DNA of 8,764 bases, taken from contig DATLQA010000147.1 of NCBI GenBank assembly GCA_035535495.1, positions 1 through 8,764 of the forward strand, in the 5' to 3' direction. Below the pieces are notes generated by a model. The model saw only the letters and a list, made by a program, of their open reading frames with translations, searched no databases and was not told the origin of the DNA. This document shows, one piece after another, positions 8,082 through 8,764 of this stretch (within the stretch, counting starts at the first letter, position 1; every line of letters starts with the position of its first letter). Source of the DNA: DASUZB01 sp035535495. Its GTDB lineage: Bacteria; Actinomycetota; CALGFH01. Position numbers and translations under genes: made by a program.

Positions 8082-8108
8082 GCCCGGGGTCCCTCGGAGC
8101 ACCCGGGC
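8082..8108 (-). promoter_or_regulatory. Leader hairpin upstream of hisI
   Basis: GCCCGGG (8102-8108) and CCCGGGC (8082-8088) form a perfect 7-base-pair GC stem around a 13-base loop. On the RNA strand the loop reads UGCUCCGAGGGAC. No T-run follows, so an intrinsic terminator for the upstream gene is unlikely, though a terminator without a T-tract is possible in this phylum. The loop holds CUCC and CGAGG, complementary to the two arms of the inverted repeat over the hisI Shine-Dalgarno, so the two structures could compete or interact. Confidence 0.45.
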
Positions 8109-8130
8109 TCAGCTGGATCAGCGCAACAAG

Positions 8131-8159
8131 GTACTAGCAAACCACCAGCACCCTGTCAT
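8131..8159 (-). promoter_or_regulatory. Candidate promoter for the hisI-trp cluster
   Basis: On the minus strand ATGACA (8154-8159), one base off TTGACA, is followed after exactly 17 bases by TAGTAC (8131-8136), a weak -10 resembling the actinobacterial TAGNNT form but with a wrong last base. It overlaps the stop codon of the hypothetical gene. Initiation near 8124 would give a leader of about 65 bases that contains both hisI inverted repeats. The spacing and place are right and the -10 is poor, so this is a candidate only. Confidence 0.35.
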
Positions 8160-8686
8160 TCAGCCTCCGGGATGAGATCAGGAGCTTCGTGGACGAACAA
8201 CCCCAGCTGGTGAGTCTTGGCGATCGCCCGCTCAGATAGCGCGGCGGTGCCGATGTGCAGGTAGTAGTCGTGGCCCGTGTTGACCACAAAGCGACCAGGG
8301 CTCTCCAGCCGGCACCAGAGCACTTCACGGAGTTCGAGACGGAGCACCTGATCCAGCTTCGTGCCGTCAAGCTCGGTGCCGTCCCGAAGCTCGCGCGCCA
8401 GCGGTGCCAGCTCCTTGCCATCTGGCAGACCGTACTCCCAGAGCGGATCGAGATCCGGCGGTGGTTCCAGCGACGCGACGCGCAGACTGGTGACACCGGC
8501 ATCGACCATGAACTCCCGCACTGAGCACACGTAGGCCATCTCGGTCGCAAGGTAGGTCGGCGGGTCGAGGGCTATCCCGTCAAACGACTGGCCGATGTCG
8601 CTCACGCTCGTCCACTCGTCACGCAGGTAACGGCCGGTCTCGTCGCGAAACTCCGGGTTGTACTTGCTGATGCGGTACCAGTTCAT
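8156..8686 (-). CDS. Hypothetical protein, YRISKYNP...DEWTSVSDIG type
   Basis: A 176-residue soluble protein with no signal peptide or membrane segment. The N-terminal block WYRISKYNPEFRDETGRYLRDEWTSVSDIG resembles, from memory, a scattered family of uncharacterised bacterial proteins that open the same way; I cannot name a domain with certainty. The middle (about 48-75) looks like mixed helix and strand, with SLRVASLEP. The C-terminal half has YGLPDGKELAPLARELRDG and a hydrophobic strand-turn-strand, GRFVVNTGHDYYLHIG (131-146). Acidic residues are frequent. The ATG at 8686 is chosen because the conserved-looking part begins there; an in-frame ATG at 8737 would add 17 residues. Neither has a strong Shine-Dalgarno. 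GC content is about 57-62 percent in lines I counted, against about 78 percent in a trpE line, suggesting later acquisition. It ends just before the hisI leader and is probably not part of the trp operon. An immunity-type or accessory role is possible but unproven. Confidence 0.75.
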   Translation of the reverse strand: MNWYRISKYNPEFRDETGRYLRDEWTSVSDIGQSFDGIALDPPTYLATEMAYVCSVREFMVDAGVTSLRVASLEPPPDLDPLWEYGLPDGKELAPLARELRDGTELDGTKLDQVLRLELREVLWCRLESPGRFVVNTGHDYYLHIGTAALSERAIAKTHQLGLFVHEAPDLIPEAE

Positions 8687-8764
8687 CAGTGACTCGGGTC
8701 CATCAATTGCCCACTCTCTGCGTGAGGGCCTGGTCATACGTGCCTATGCGGGTTTGCTTCCTGA

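Noticed and set aside
8061..8155. Tryptophan-codon leader peptide (classical attenuator) before the cluster
   Set aside because: I looked for a short frame with clustered TGG codons ahead of hisI and in the gaps at 2288-2401 and 5501-5612 and found none.
5761..8175. 804-codon open frame on the plus strand
   Set aside because: It runs antisense to the membrane protein, trpE and hisI, which have clear family motifs; its own translation is low-complexity.

Overview
The window is a tryptophan biosynthesis cluster from a very GC-rich bacterium, almost certainly an actinomycete-type organism (Actinomycetota). Three things point there: the strongly GC-biased third codon positions, the hisI-trpE linkage, and a small membrane protein of the type found only next to actinobacterial trp genes. 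The genus cannot be told from the sequence. Every gene I can support lies on the minus strand, so transcription runs from high to low coordinates.

In transcription order: a hypothetical protein of visibly lower GC (8156-8686); a short regulatory-looking gap with a candidate promoter and two inverted repeats (8061-8155); hisI (7680-8060); trpE (6175-7683); the Trp-operon-associated membrane protein (5613-6182); a 112-base gap with one copy of a 32-base repeat (5501-5612); an OmpR-type response regulator (4790-5500); its histidine kinase (3270-4793); trpC (2402-3268); a 114-base gap with the second copy of the repeat (2288-2401); a TrpB2-type tryptophan synthase beta chain (980-2287); and a canonical trpB cut by the left edge (1-987).

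The metabolic genes fit together. TrpE starts the pathway from chorismate, TrpC makes indole-3-glycerol phosphate, and the TrpB proteins condense indole with serine. hisI, a histidine-pathway gene, leads the cluster, as is common in this phylum. trpA may lie just beyond the left edge. trpG, trpD and trpF are not in the window.

The unusual part is the wiring. A complete two-component system sits between the membrane protein and trpC, and the kinase stop codon is one base from the trpC start. Two different trpB types stand in tandem with overlapping ends. A near-identical 32-base repeat sits just upstream of the ribosome binding site of both the response regulator and trpB2, 15 and 14 bases from the respective start codons. 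The hisI leader has an inverted repeat that would hide its own Shine-Dalgarno sequence. Together these suggest, but do not prove, that tryptophan synthesis here is under local two-component and leader-based control.
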